From contig JAFTVW010000054.1 in assembly GCA_017465605.1 (NCBI GenBank), positions 1-64,000 of the forward strand: a stretch of 64,000 nt of DNA, read 5' to 3'. Positions within the stretch are counted from its first letter, which is position 1. Each line of letters starts with the position of its first letter. Of the stretch, positions 34,663 to 42,653 are shown piece by piece. The translations under genes were made by a program, and so were the position numbers. This DNA comes from Alistipes sp. GTDB taxonomy: Bacteria > Bacteroidota > Bacteroidia > Bacteroidales > Rikenellaceae. The notes beneath the pieces were generated by a model. The model saw only the letters and a program-made list of their open reading frames with translations. It had not been told where the DNA came from and did no database searches.

Positions 34663-35772
34663 ATGAAAAAACTATTCTATCTAATTATCTGCTTGCTGGT
34701 TTGTTATTGTAATATGAATCAGCATTCGGGCGATTTTGCGTGTCCTAATCATAGCTCAAAAAATATTAAATATAAGCATCTCGAAATAGAAACGGTTGAT
34801 TTGTCAGAAATGGTAAACTCTACTGTTTTGTTGTCGGAACTATATGATAATGCTATCTACTTTGCAGATCAACAGCAGAGACTTATTTTTGCGTATATGC
34901 CTGAACAAGATAGCCTAAGAAAAGTGCTTGGCTACGGTAATGGTCCACACGAATTCGAGGGAGATATTGATGCTATCACAATGAACAACAAAGGTCTATT
35001 TATTCAATGCAGTGAGTTTGTTGCTCTATACAAGATAGATGAATCCGGTTGGTTTAGTTTGGTTGATGAGTATATAATTCCACGAAAGAAGGCTAAGGAT
35101 GTAGAAATTGTAGCAAACCCCGATGAGTACACATTTACATACGACAAACTGCGTTGTCGCGAGCATAACGATACACTGTATATTACGGCTGGTGGAAATT
35201 CTCCTGATTTTAATATCTACTCGCCAAACTACTTCGCATCGGCAGGAGTTATCAAGGCTGCCACATTGTCATCAAAACCCGATGCCTTCATCTTAGGCAG
35301 TATTCCCACAAGGATTGGCAAAGAGGCTGGCCGTCACTGTTTCAATAGAATAGATTTTGATATTGACCCGAAAAATAATTTCCACATTTTGTATGAGTTA
35401 GATGATATGATTTATGCGTGTGACAATAATTTCGTGCCAAAATTTTCATACGGCTACAAGGGTAAAGATATGGATAAGAGCGAGCATCGCGCAATGGATT
35501 TCGAGACCTATAAGAAGCAGCGCGACGCCGAGCGAAAGAAGGCACACTATCGCAAAATCAAATGCGTGGGCGATTACACCTTCCGTTCATATGTAAAAAG
35601 TGTTTCGGCACCTTACGACGGCCTTCAAATCTATAATGGGACAACTCTTGTTGCCGATGTTGATGTGCCCAAAGGGTTGAATGTTATAGGGAAAATAGGA
35701 GACTATTATTATTCAGAAGTTTTGGGAGATGAAGAGACCATGAAATTATGGATATATAGGTTTAGATTATGA
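34663..35772 (+). CDS. TolB-like 6-bladed beta-propeller protein (PF15869-like)
   Basis: 369 residues with an N-terminal hydrophobic export segment (KKLFYLIICLLVCYC; a lipobox is weak). The rest is repeated beta-strand blocks such as SELYDNAIYFADQQQRLIFAYMPEQDSLRKVLGYGNGPHEFEGDIDAIT, typical of the six-bladed propeller proteins common in Bacteroidales next to NVEALA peptides. Role unknown, perhaps binding a peptide or sugar at the surface. Related in layout to the protein at 36422. The C-terminus is complete (KLWIYRFRL), and a separate fragment of another copy lies immediately after. Confidence 0.72.
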   Translation: MKKLFYLIICLLVCYCNMNQHSGDFACPNHSSKNIKYKHLEIETVDLSEMVNSTVLLSELYDNAIYFADQQQRLIFAYMPEQDSLRKVLGYGNGPHEFEGDIDAITMNNKGLFIQCSEFVALYKIDESGWFSLVDEYIIPRKKAKDVEIVANPDEYTFTYDKLRCREHNDTLYITAGGNSPDFNIYSPNYFASAGVIKAATLSSKPDAFILGSIPTRIGKEAGRHCFNRIDFDIDPKNNFHILYELDDMIYACDNNFVPKFSYGYKGKDMDKSEHRAMDFETYKKQRDAERKKAHYRKIKCVGDYTFRSYVKSVSAPYDGLQIYNGTTLVADVDVPKGLNVIGKIGDYYYSEVLGDEETMKLWIYRFRL

Positions 35773-35788
35773 AAAACTTATTGATTGT

Positions 35789-35845
35789 TGTTGGGTGCAG
35801 AATGCCGATGGCGAGGAGTATTTGGGATATTTTGATTTGAAGTAA
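35789..35845 (+). pseudogene. C-terminal remnant of a third propeller gene
   Basis: After the stop of the propeller gene, another frame encodes CWVQNADGEEYLGYFDLK and a stop. This is nearly identical to the end of the intact protein at 36422-37450 (CWVQNADGEEFLGYFDLK), and about 30 bases are identical at DNA level (35788-35819 against 37396-37427). No start or upstream part is present. It marks a lost or recombined paralogue. Confidence 0.72.
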
Positions 35846-35869
35846 ACTGATTTTGTTAAAGTTGCTATT

Positions 35870-35898
35870 CTGTCGGCCGCATTGCTTGCGGTCGGCAG
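35870..35898 (+). terminator. Stem-loop after the propeller remnant
   Basis: Arms CTGTCGGCCGCA (35870-35881) and TGCGGTCGGCAG (35887-35898), 12 pairs including G-U, loop TTGCT. No strong T-run follows, so termination is likely but not certain. Confidence 0.6.
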
Positions 35899-36034
35899 AA
35901 AATGGAACTGAAATATTGGCGATTTGAGTGCAAAAATAGGCTTGTTATATAATGTTTAGAAAATATTTTTTTTGCTACCTGATTTTCAATGTGTTACAAA
36001 ACGATTATTATATATAATTAAATAACATTATTCG

Positions 36035-36042
36035 TAACTTTG
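36035..36042 (+). promoter_or_regulatory. -7 box TAACTTTG upstream of the NVEALA-like gene
   Basis: TAACTTTG matches TAnnTTTG, 62 bases before the ATG. The leader then contains a small stem-loop TCGGGA-AAC-TCCCGA (36053-36067). Confidence 0.5.
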
Positions 36043-36104
36043 TAAGTGGATAGTCGGGAAACTCCCGATACCTATTTTATTATTAACTTATTTAAAACAT
36101 TTAA

Positions 36105-36395
36105 ATGATGAAGAAAAAGTTTTTCTTGGCGTGTACGGCACTCGTTGTGTCAGCCGCCGCAGTGGTAGGTGTTAAGGCTTACAATCGTTCACAGATGTCG
36201 GACTTCGCATTAGCTAATATTGAGGCATTGAGCCAAAATGAAGCCCAACTTGGAACTTTGAGAGGAACATGTCATAAAATTAGTGGACTATGTTTTTATG
36301 TCTGTGATAGCTGTAACCAGCGTGGTGAAATTGACAAAAAAGGTCCAATAAAAACTGTGCATGGCACTTGTGAATGTGGGCAAGTTATTAATTAG
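36105..36395 (+). CDS. NVEALA-type small secreted Cys-rich peptide
   Basis: 96 residues: cleavable signal peptide (MMKKKFFLACTALVVSAAAVVGVKA), then FALANIEALSQNEA, a variant of the NVEALA motif that defines this Bacteroidales family, and a C-terminal region with six cysteines (TCHK, GLCF, VCDSC, TCECG). The start may also be the second Met. Such peptides are usually encoded beside 6-bladed propeller proteins, as here on both sides. Function unknown; the cysteines suggest disulfides or metal binding after export. Confidence 0.78.
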   Translation: MMKKKFFLACTALVVSAAAVVGVKAYNRSQMSDFALANIEALSQNEAQLGTLRGTCHKISGLCFYVCDSCNQRGEIDKKGPIKTVHGTCECGQVIN

Positions 36396-36421
36396 GACTA
36401 TGTATGAGTATTCAGAGTAAT

Positions 36422-37450
36422 ATGAAAGATGCTGTATGTGTGATTTTGTTATTTTTATGTGCCTGCTCGCCCAAAGAGCAGAATTCATACGAGTACACAG
36501 CTCCCGAATTCAAGAAAACATACAAAGCCGAGATTGTGCCACTAAACAAGGATATTATGATTGGCGATGTGCTACAAATGTATAAATCTGATGATAAGCT
36601 TATCTTGCAGGCCAAAAATATCGAAAACAAAAACGAGTTTCAGGTATTCTCTGAGGTTAATGGCGAATTCCTTGGGGCATTTGGATTTGTTGGGCGAGGA
36701 GATAAAGAGTTGTCATTCTATTTCCTTAATGCGCTATCCATTGATGAAAAATCAATGATTTCGGTTGACAACAATTGTAAAATGATGAACTTCGACTTGA
36801 CCAAAGCAACCGAACCAAACAATGCTTGTGCAGGAGATGCTTTCTTTGTGGGAAACAAGAATCGCTCGTCGCAACTTCATTGCCTAAGTGATGGCTCGTT
36901 GCTACACATCGGCTCGCCTCGAATTTTCATAACCGATCCCACAATGTTTGATACTATTGCAAGGTACAACGAATATCCTCGCGTGACAGAGGTTATCGAT
37001 GCCAATAGCTCAATAAAAAACGGATACTTCGGAATGAATACTCATTCTGCCGTAAATACCTCCCGTACAAAATTGGCAACGGTGACCCACTATGGTATGT
37101 TACTCGAAATATTCGATTTAAACAAAGATGCAATTACGCCAACTCAAATATGCCGATTCTACGAGCCGCGTATGGCAAGTAGGATTGCAAAAGAGGAGGA
37201 TTGCGTTGTGGGCGCAATGGGAATTGTGGCTACGGACAACTATATTTATACACAGTATAGTACATCTACAAAATTGAGTGAGATTGTATGGAATATAGGT
37301 GTATTTGATTGGCAAGGGCGTGAGGTGTGTTGCTATACTTTTGAAGATAATATTCAAACATTTACCGTCACCTCCGACGATAAACGTGCCTATTGTTGGG
37401 TGCAGAATGCCGATGGCGAGGAGTTTCTCGGGTACTTTGACTTGAAATAA
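36422..37450 (+). CDS. TolB-like 6-bladed beta-propeller lipoprotein
   Basis: 342 residues from the ATG at 36422; the frame opens 18 bases earlier (36404). Lipobox FLCAC places the lipidated Cys at residue 15, then repeated beta blocks such as DVLQMYKSDDKLILQAKNIENKNEFQVFSEVNGEFLGAFGFVGRGDKE, DGSLLHIGSPRIF and the end CWVQNADGEEFLGYFDLK. Same family type as the protein at 34663. It lies 26 bases after the NVEALA-like gene and is probably co-transcribed with it. Confidence 0.75.
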   Translation: MKDAVCVILLFLCACSPKEQNSYEYTAPEFKKTYKAEIVPLNKDIMIGDVLQMYKSDDKLILQAKNIENKNEFQVFSEVNGEFLGAFGFVGRGDKELSFYFLNALSIDEKSMISVDNNCKMMNFDLTKATEPNNACAGDAFFVGNKNRSSQLHCLSDGSLLHIGSPRIFITDPTMFDTIARYNEYPRVTEVIDANSSIKNGYFGMNTHSAVNTSRTKLATVTHYGMLLEIFDLNKDAITPTQICRFYEPRMASRIAKEEDCVVGAMGIVATDNYIYTQYSTSTKLSEIVWNIGVFDWQGREVCCYTFEDNIQTFTVTSDDKRAYCWVQNADGEEFLGYFDLK

Positions 37451-37463
37451 TTTTATTTAAAAA

Positions 37464-37492
37464 GTGCCGAACCCTAAGCGTGGATTCGGCAC
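37464..37492. terminator. Terminator between convergent genes
   Basis: Arms GTGCCGAACCC (37464-37474) and GGATTCGGCAC (37482-37492), ten of eleven pairs, flanked by A-rich sequence upstream and CTTTC downstream. It can serve both the propeller gene and the minus-strand korB. Confidence 0.7.
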
Positions 37493-37523
37493 CTTTCAAA
37501 TATTAGTATATCGAGAAATATTA

Positions 37524-38555
37524 CTACTCAATAGTCCAAGTCTCGCCTGAGCGCAACAAATCGTCAACCGAGCGAATCTTAGCCGAAGCCTTCACCTCTG
37601 CCACCTGCTCCTCGACCTTTTTATCGTAAACATTCTCATCGTCAACATCTCTAATCACACCCACAGCAACGGGATATTCAGGATATTTCATTGCGGCCAA
37701 CATCGAGTGCAAAGTAGTGTCCTTGCAGTGTGCATCGTGAACGAGTACATCGTCAAGCGTATAGCCATCTTCGCCCACCTTCACAACCTTCAATCGCATA
37801 TCCTCAAATACCAATCCCTGATTATGCTCCTCGCCGAAGAGCATCTTCTCGCCGTGACGCAACGTGATGGTGTTCTTTGTGCGAGTCACCTTGTCGGCAG
37901 CAAATGTAGCGTGTGTCTTGTCGTTGAAGATAACGCAGTTTACCAACGCCTCCACAACTGCCATTCCCTTGTGTTTTGCAGCAGCCACCAAGCAATCCTT
38001 CGTGAGCATCACCTCAGCGTCGATTGTGCGGGCAAAGAATGTACCCTTAGCTCCGATTACCAACTCTCCCGGGTTAAACGGCTTCTCCACCGTACCGAAA
38101 GGCGAAGTCTTTGTAATCTTACCGAGCTTCGTGGTGGGCGAGTATTGACCCTTCGTAAGACCGTAAATCTCGTTGTTAAAGAGAATCACATTCAAGTCGA
38201 TATTTCGACGTATTGCGTGAATGAAGTGATTTCCTCCAATAGCGAGCGAGTCACCATCGCCCGTACATACCCAAACACTCAGGTCGGGATTAGCCACCTT
38301 GATTCCCGTTGCCACAGCGTTTGCACGACCGTGAATAGTGTGGAAACCAAAGGTTTTCATATAGTAGATGAATCGTGACGAGCAACCGATACCCGAAACG
38401 AATGTAAATTTATTGTGCGGAATATCCAACGCATCAGCCACTTCGGGCATTGCACGTTGTACGGCATTAAGTATGGCGTGGTCGCCACAACCCGGACACC
38501 ACTTTACAATCTGGTCGCTTTTGAAATCCGCTGGTGTATATTTATATTCTGCCAT
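37524..38555 (-). CDS. korB: 2-oxoglutarate/2-oxoacid:ferredoxin oxidoreductase, beta subunit
   Basis: 343 residues. TPP-binding beta subunit: WCPGCGDHAILNAV at the N-terminus, SGIGCSSRF, HGRANAVATGIK and GDGDSLAIGGNHFIHAIRRN (the GDG...N Mg-TPP motif), then NNEIYGLTKGQYSPTT. With the alpha subunit 6 bases upstream it forms the anaerobic oxidoreductase that converts a 2-oxoacid and CoA to acyl-CoA, CO2 and reduced ferredoxin. 2-Oxoglutarate is the usual substrate for this Bacteroidales pair. Confidence 0.92.
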   Translation of the reverse strand: MAEYKYTPADFKSDQIVKWCPGCGDHAILNAVQRAMPEVADALDIPHNKFTFVSGIGCSSRFIYYMKTFGFHTIHGRANAVATGIKVANPDLSVWVCTGDGDSLAIGGNHFIHAIRRNIDLNVILFNNEIYGLTKGQYSPTTKLGKITKTSPFGTVEKPFNPGELVIGAKGTFFARTIDAEVMLTKDCLVAAAKHKGMAVVEALVNCVIFNDKTHATFAADKVTRTKNTITLRHGEKMLFGEEHNQGLVFEDMRLKVVKVGEDGYTLDDVLVHDAHCKDTTLHSMLAAMKYPEYPVAVGVIRDVDDENVYDKKVEEQVAEVKASAKIRSVDDLLRSGETWTIE

Positions 38556-38561
38556 AGTTTC

Positions 38562-40406
38562 TTAAAGTAATGAGTTAAACTTCTCTTTAAGCTCCACAAC
38601 TGTAAAGGGCTGACCCTCTGTCTTGTTGAACTGCTCGAATGTGAACTCTTGGAAGTTCTGTCTGAGGTACGACGCAAACTGACCCTCGTTAAGCTCGCAT
38701 ACAATCAAATGCTTGTGACCCTTCAAAAGCTCCTTTACGCCGTGTGGCAACGGGTTGATGTAGTTGAAGTGCAAGTGAGCAATGCTCTTGCCCTCCTCCT
38801 GCAAATCTGCTACGGCAGCCTCCAAATGTCCCTTTGTACCGCCCCAACCGATTACAAGTATGTCGGCATCGGCAGCACCATTAATCACGGGAACGGGCAA
38901 CTCATCGGCAACCTTTGCAACCTTAGCGGCACGCGTGTTGGTCATCTCCTGATGGTTTGCAGGGTCATACGAGATTGTTCCTCTCAGATGGTCTTTCTCC
39001 AAACCTCCAATTCTATGCTCCAAGCCCTTCTTTCCGGGGAACGCCCAACCACGAGCCAAATTCTCGCCGCGAGCATATGGCTTAAACTCCTCGCCCTCGG
39101 CAACCGACTCTACGATAGGCGGATTAATCGCTGGATAATCAGCCATCGAAGGTATGCGCCACGGCTCCGACCCGTTGGCGATAAATCCATCGGTCAAAAG
39201 GATTACGGGTGTCATATGCTCCATTGCAATCTTACCAGCCATAAATGCGTAGTAGAAGCAGTCGCTTGGTGACGATGCCGCAATCACAACCGCTGGACAC
39301 TCACCGTTACGACCATAAAGAGCCTGCATCAAATCGCTCTGCTCGGTCTTTGTTGGAAGTCCTGTTGATGGACCACCGCGCTGCACATCTACAATAACGA
39401 GTGGCAACTCGGCCATCACAGCCAATCCCAATGCTTCGCTTTTGAGCGATAGACCCGGACCCGATGTAGTTGTAACAGCAAAGTTACCTGCATATGCAGC
39501 ACCGATTGATGTACATATACCGGCAATCTCGTCCTCGGCCTGTACGGTCTTTACTCCCAAATCCTTGCGCTTTGCCAACTCTTCGAGAATCACGGTTGCG
39601 GGAGTGATAGGGTATGAACCACAGAAGAGTGGCAATCCCGACTTCTCGCTCGCTGCGCAGAATCCCCAAGCGGTTGCTACATTACCATTAATCGAGCGAT
39701 ATGTGCCCTTCTCCAACTTCGCAGGCGATACCTTGTAAGTATTTGCAAACTGGTGAGTATTTGCCGCGTAGTTGTAACCTGCGTCAATAGCACGCTTGTT
39801 AGCCTCGGCTACTATTGGATTTTTCTTCGTGAATTTATCGCTCAGGTAACGCTTTGCGTAATCCTCTGGCATATTGTATATGTAGAAGCAGATACCCAGC
39901 GCAAACATATTCTTGCACTTTACCACCGACTTGTTGTCCAGCCCCATATCGGCCAACGCCGCTTTGGTCATAGTGGTAATTGTAGGTATAACCACATTGT
40001 AATCCTCCAAGCCAAGCTCGGTGATTGGGTCCAAAGTGGCATAACCTGCCTTTTTGATGTTCTCCTCCGTGAGGGTGTCGCCATCGATGATTACCGTAGC
40101 ATCTTTTTTAAGCCACTTGCGATTGGCCTTCAAAGCTGCGGGGTTCATTGCAACCAACGCGTCGCAGTAGTCTCCCGGGTTGGTTACTTTTCCTGCACCG
40201 ATGTGTACTTGGAAGCCTGAAACGCCAGCCACAGTACCTTGCGGAGCGCGAATTTCGGCAGGATAATCGGGGAATGTCGAGATTCCGTTACCGATAAGTG
40301 CCGATGTGTTCGAGAAGAGCGTACCTGTCATCTGCATACCGTCTCCCGAGTCTCCCGAAAAACGAATCACGACATCTTTCAGCTCTTTCGCATTAAGATT
40401 CTCCAT
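38562..40406 (-). CDS. korA: 2-oxoglutarate/2-oxoacid:acceptor oxidoreductase, alpha subunit (gamma-alpha fusion)
   Basis: 614 residues, a fusion of the gamma domain (about residues 1-190, VVIRFSGDSGDGMQMTGTLF, PAEIRAPQGTVAGVSGFQV) and the alpha domain (GNVATAWGFCAASEKSGLPLFCGSYPITPAT, QAEDEIAGICTSIGAAYAGNFAVTTTSGPG, DVQRGGPSTGLPTKTEQSDLMQALYG). This is the standard KorA layout. A TATCTTTG promoter box (40448-40455, minus strand) lies about 42 bases upstream of the start. No frame problems. Confidence 0.93.
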   Translation of the reverse strand: MENLNAKELKDVVIRFSGDSGDGMQMTGTLFSNTSALIGNGISTFPDYPAEIRAPQGTVAGVSGFQVHIGAGKVTNPGDYCDALVAMNPAALKANRKWLKKDATVIIDGDTLTEENIKKAGYATLDPITELGLEDYNVVIPTITTMTKAALADMGLDNKSVVKCKNMFALGICFYIYNMPEDYAKRYLSDKFTKKNPIVAEANKRAIDAGYNYAANTHQFANTYKVSPAKLEKGTYRSINGNVATAWGFCAASEKSGLPLFCGSYPITPATVILEELAKRKDLGVKTVQAEDEIAGICTSIGAAYAGNFAVTTTSGPGLSLKSEALGLAVMAELPLVIVDVQRGGPSTGLPTKTEQSDLMQALYGRNGECPAVVIAASSPSDCFYYAFMAGKIAMEHMTPVILLTDGFIANGSEPWRIPSMADYPAINPPIVESVAEGEEFKPYARGENLARGWAFPGKKGLEHRIGGLEKDHLRGTISYDPANHQEMTNTRAAKVAKVADELPVPVINGAADADILVIGWGGTKGHLEAAVADLQEEGKSIAHLHFNYINPLPHGVKELLKGHKHLIVCELNEGQFASYLRQNFQEFTFEQFNKTEGQPFTVVELKEKFNSLL

Positions 40407-40447
40407 AAATTATATTAATTTGGTTTAGTTATATCGGTTTATCTCTA

Positions 40448-40455
40448 CAAAGATA
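40448..40455 (-). promoter_or_regulatory. -7 box TATCTTTG upstream of korA
   Basis: Minus-strand TATCTTTG (TAnnTTTG) 42 bases upstream of the korA ATG. No clear TTTG at the right spacing further upstream. Confidence 0.45.
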
Positions 40456-40521
40456 AACGATAAATCGTTTCAATATCTGTTTTAGGCTGAAAAAAAACTG
40501 TGAAAACATCAAAAAAAATAT

Positions 40522-40566
40522 CAAATGCGAGATTTTTCTGCCTCTGCAAAGGGAATCTCGCATTTG
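40522..40566 (-). terminator. Terminator of the EamA transporter gene
   Basis: Perfect 13-bp stem CAAATGCGAGATT / AATCTCGCATTTG (40522-40534 with 40554-40566) with a 19-base loop. On the minus strand it is followed by GATATTTTTTTT, a good T-run. It separates the leftward EamA gene from the korA promoter. Confidence 0.75.
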
Positions 40567-40605
40567 AATTTAGGTGTTATAAAGTGTTATAATATGTTTG
40601 AATCG

Positions 40606-41508
40606 CTACTTTCCCGACCTTTGAGCAAGATACATTCCCGCCAGAATCAGCACCGTTCCCACCATTGCCAAAAGGGTTATTTGTTCGTCAAGTACAAAGT
40701 ACGATGTCACCATAGCCACAATTGGGTTGATGTATAGGTAGTTTGTCGAGCGTACTGCCCCCAATTTTATTATCACTATATTCCAGGTCCAATAACATAT
40801 CAGCGAAGCCAGCAATCCCAAAAATAGCAGATTTCCAATCACAATCGGACGCGATAACATCTCCAATGTCACGCCGTATGGCTCAATCAAAAAGTAGGGT
40901 AGCAGAGTGACCACTCCATAGAAAAAGACCTTTCTTGTAATCATCAGCGAGTCGTATCGTTTCTCCACCTTGCCAATGACTATGCTATATATCACCCACA
41001 TTACCGCAGCACCCAACGTCAACACATCGCCCAACGGGTTGAGTTTTAGGATAAATTCTCCGTTGAAAACCACAAGTGCCACGCCCGACAGCGACAAGAG
41101 CGAGTACCCATACAATCTCTTTGAGACCTTCTCTGCTCGGCTAAAAAGATGTACGGCAAGTGTTGTAAGCAGAGGCGTTGAGGCAATTATAATCGCTACG
41201 TTTGAGGCCTGCGTGTATAGCAAAGCACTATTTTCAAGCAGGAAATACATCGAGCCGCCACTCACTCCCAGCAGTAGCATCAGGGCCTCATCTCTCCAAT
41301 TGTTGCAAAACAACTTTCCTCTTGCAAATGGAATTATGCAGATGTATGCCATAGCAAACCTCAGAAACATAATCTCGGCTGGGGTCATTCCCTCTTCGAG
41401 TAGGAGTTTCGAGCTTACAAACGTTGTTCCCCATACTGCCGAGGTTAGTATAGCAACAATATGATATATCGCACTCGACGAGCGCGATGTAATACTTGCT
41501 TGTGACAT
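40606..41508 (-). CDS. EamA/DMT-family transporter
   Basis: 300 residues with ten hydrophobic helices in two EamA repeats: IYHIVAILTSAVWGTTFVSSKLLLEEG..PAEIMFLRFAMAY at the N-terminus and LLFLGLLASLICYWTWNIVIIKLGAVRSTNYLYINPIVAMV in the second half. Probable inner-membrane exporter of a metabolite; substrate unknown. It starts 4 bases after the stop of the S24/XRE repressor gene and so is very likely co-transcribed with it. Confidence 0.87.
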   Translation of the reverse strand: MSQASITSRSSSAIYHIVAILTSAVWGTTFVSSKLLLEEGMTPAEIMFLRFAMAYICIIPFARGKLFCNNWRDEALMLLLGVSGGSMYFLLENSALLYTQASNVAIIIASTPLLTTLAVHLFSRAEKVSKRLYGYSLLSLSGVALVVFNGEFILKLNPLGDVLTLGAAVMWVIYSIVIGKVEKRYDSLMITRKVFFYGVVTLLPYFLIEPYGVTLEMLSRPIVIGNLLFLGLLASLICYWTWNIVIIKLGAVRSTNYLYINPIVAMVTSYFVLDEQITLLAMVGTVLILAGMYLAQRSGK

Positions 41509-41512
41509 CGGC

Positions 41513-42184
41513 TTATCTTATCGAGTTCATTCTGATACTAGCCTTAACCAGCGCAATGGCTCTGATGCGGCTCATCTCTATATCTTTGTCGGCGTGATGC
41601 GGATTCTGGCTTACCAGCTTTACATAACCCTCTCGCTCCGACTTTTGGATATATTTCACTGTGATATACTCCTCGCCATCGAGGTCAATCGACAATAGAT
41701 ACATATCTCCCCAAAATATACTGTTTATATCCTGCAACTGCTTGTATAGCACAATATCACCGCTCTTTAACAGAGGATACATCGAATCTCCCACTATATA
41801 AATTGCACCATCGCATTTGGGCAGATTCGGAATGTGGATATAGTTTACTGGCTTGCTTGAACTTTGGTCCTCAAACAACGGTACCAATCCAGCTGTCCCT
41901 TCTACCGAATAGAGAGGCACACTCTGCATAGGCAGTGAATTGTCCGAGCGCAGACGGAACGCAGTGTACTCGGGTTCGGCATTGAACATCTCGCCCTTGC
42001 CTGTCTCCAACCATTCGGGATTGACATTCAAATCTTGAACAAGTATGTTTTTGTTTCTCGTAGATAGTCCACACTTCCCTGTTTCAATCATCGAAAGCGC
42101 AGCCTTTCCGATTCCAAGTCTCTGAGCCAATTGCTCTTGCGTGAGTTTTAGCTCCTTGCGGATAATTTTTACTCTCTCTCCCAT
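41513..42184 (-). CDS. XRE-family S24 (LexA/CI-like) repressor
   Basis: 223 residues. N-terminal HTH (RKELKLTQEQLAQRLGIGKAALSMIETG, residues 10-37) and a C-terminal S24 peptidase domain with the catalytic Ser134 in VGDSMYPLLKSGDIV and Lys177 in YITVKYIQK. A possible self-cleavage site is A98-G99 in EGTAGLVP. It resembles phage CI/LexA-type repressors that are inactivated by autocleavage on RecA stimulation. It is transcribed away from a small gene and a terminase gene, and the shared promoter region has a perfect palindrome suited to be its operator. Confidence 0.9.
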   Translation of the reverse strand: MGERVKIIRKELKLTQEQLAQRLGIGKAALSMIETGKCGLSTRNKNILVQDLNVNPEWLETGKGEMFNAEPEYTAFRLRSDNSLPMQSVPLYSVEGTAGLVPLFEDQSSSKPVNYIHIPNLPKCDGAIYIVGDSMYPLLKSGDIVLYKQLQDINSIFWGDMYLLSIDLDGEEYITVKYIQKSEREGYVKLVSQNPHHADKDIEMSRIRAIALVKASIRMNSIR

Positions 42185-42230
42185 AACGTTTCTATAAGAA
42201 AATATTATATCAAAATTTTGTACAATTCAC

Positions 42231-42261
42231 TTTGGAAGTTCAATAAATGAATATATCTTTG
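42231..42261 (+). promoter_or_regulatory. Promoter for the 42335-44165 genes
   Basis: TTTG at 42231-42234, 19-base spacer, TATCTTTG at 42254-42261; an exact Bacteroidetes consensus pair. The -7 box overlaps the left half of the palindrome at 42257-42271. Confidence 0.8.
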
Positions 42262-42271
42262 CACTGCAAAG
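42257..42271. promoter_or_regulatory. 15-bp palindromic operator candidate
   Basis: CTTTGCA-C-TGCAAAG is a perfect 7+1+7 palindrome. It overlaps the -7 boxes of both facing promoters, so one bound repressor dimer could shut both. Most likely ligand is the S24/XRE protein encoded at 41513-42184. Confidence 0.7.
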
Positions 42272-42298
42272 TTAAACAATTTGAATTTAACTTGCAAA
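42267..42298 (-). promoter_or_regulatory. Promoter for the repressor and EamA genes
   Basis: On the minus strand, TTTG (42298-42295), 20-base spacer, TAACTTTG (42274-42267). The -7 box overlaps the right half of the palindrome. Leader to the repressor ATG is about 75 bases. Confidence 0.75.
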
Positions 42299-42334
42299 CA
42301 ATATTTCATTTTTTTACCCTAAAATATTTATTTT

Positions 42335-42622
42335 ATGTTTAATGTATCACCTGTCATTTACGGCAAGGTTGCCGAAATGATTATCGACCGTATGGGTCAT
42401 TCGGATTATATGTCCGAGAGTATTGAGTTTGAGGCAGAGGGCGTTGAGTACAAGATGTTGTTCTCGGCTGTTGTCTATCGTGAGCGTGTTTATATGCCTG
42501 ATGGAGAGTACGATAGGCTTGTTGATTTAGTGCCCGTTTGGTGGGAGTTTCACACCTACGCAGAGGAGGGAGAGGTGCTTAATGATTTTTGCTTCAATGA
42601 TTTGAAGCAATACTTTAATTAA
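42335..42622 (+). CDS. Small hypothetical protein next to a terminase gene
   Basis: 95 residues, acidic, no signal peptide or membrane segment, not recognised. Sequence features: MFNVSPVIYGKVAEMIIDRM at the start and VWWEFHTYAEEGEVLNDFCFNDLKQYF at the end, probably a small alpha/beta domain. It is the first gene right of the divergent operator and 31 bases before the terminase gene. Good codon use and a consensus promoter support it as real. Phage-type small proteins of this sort are common but the role is unknown. Confidence 0.65.
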   Translation: MFNVSPVIYGKVAEMIIDRMGHSDYMSESIEFEAEGVEYKMLFSAVVYRERVYMPDGEYDRLVDLVPVWWEFHTYAEEGEVLNDFCFNDLKQYFN

Positions 42623-42653
42623 CCATAGTTATTAATCATTAAATTAATTAGTT

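Noticed and set aside
34663..35845. Frameshift in the propeller gene joining it to the CWVQNADG tail
   Set aside because: The gene already has a natural C-terminus (KLWIYRFRL); the tail repeats the end of a different paralogue, so a separate remnant is more likely.
37707..38378. 223-codon plus-strand frame inside korB
   Set aside because: Antisense to KorB whose motifs are all present; no independent support.
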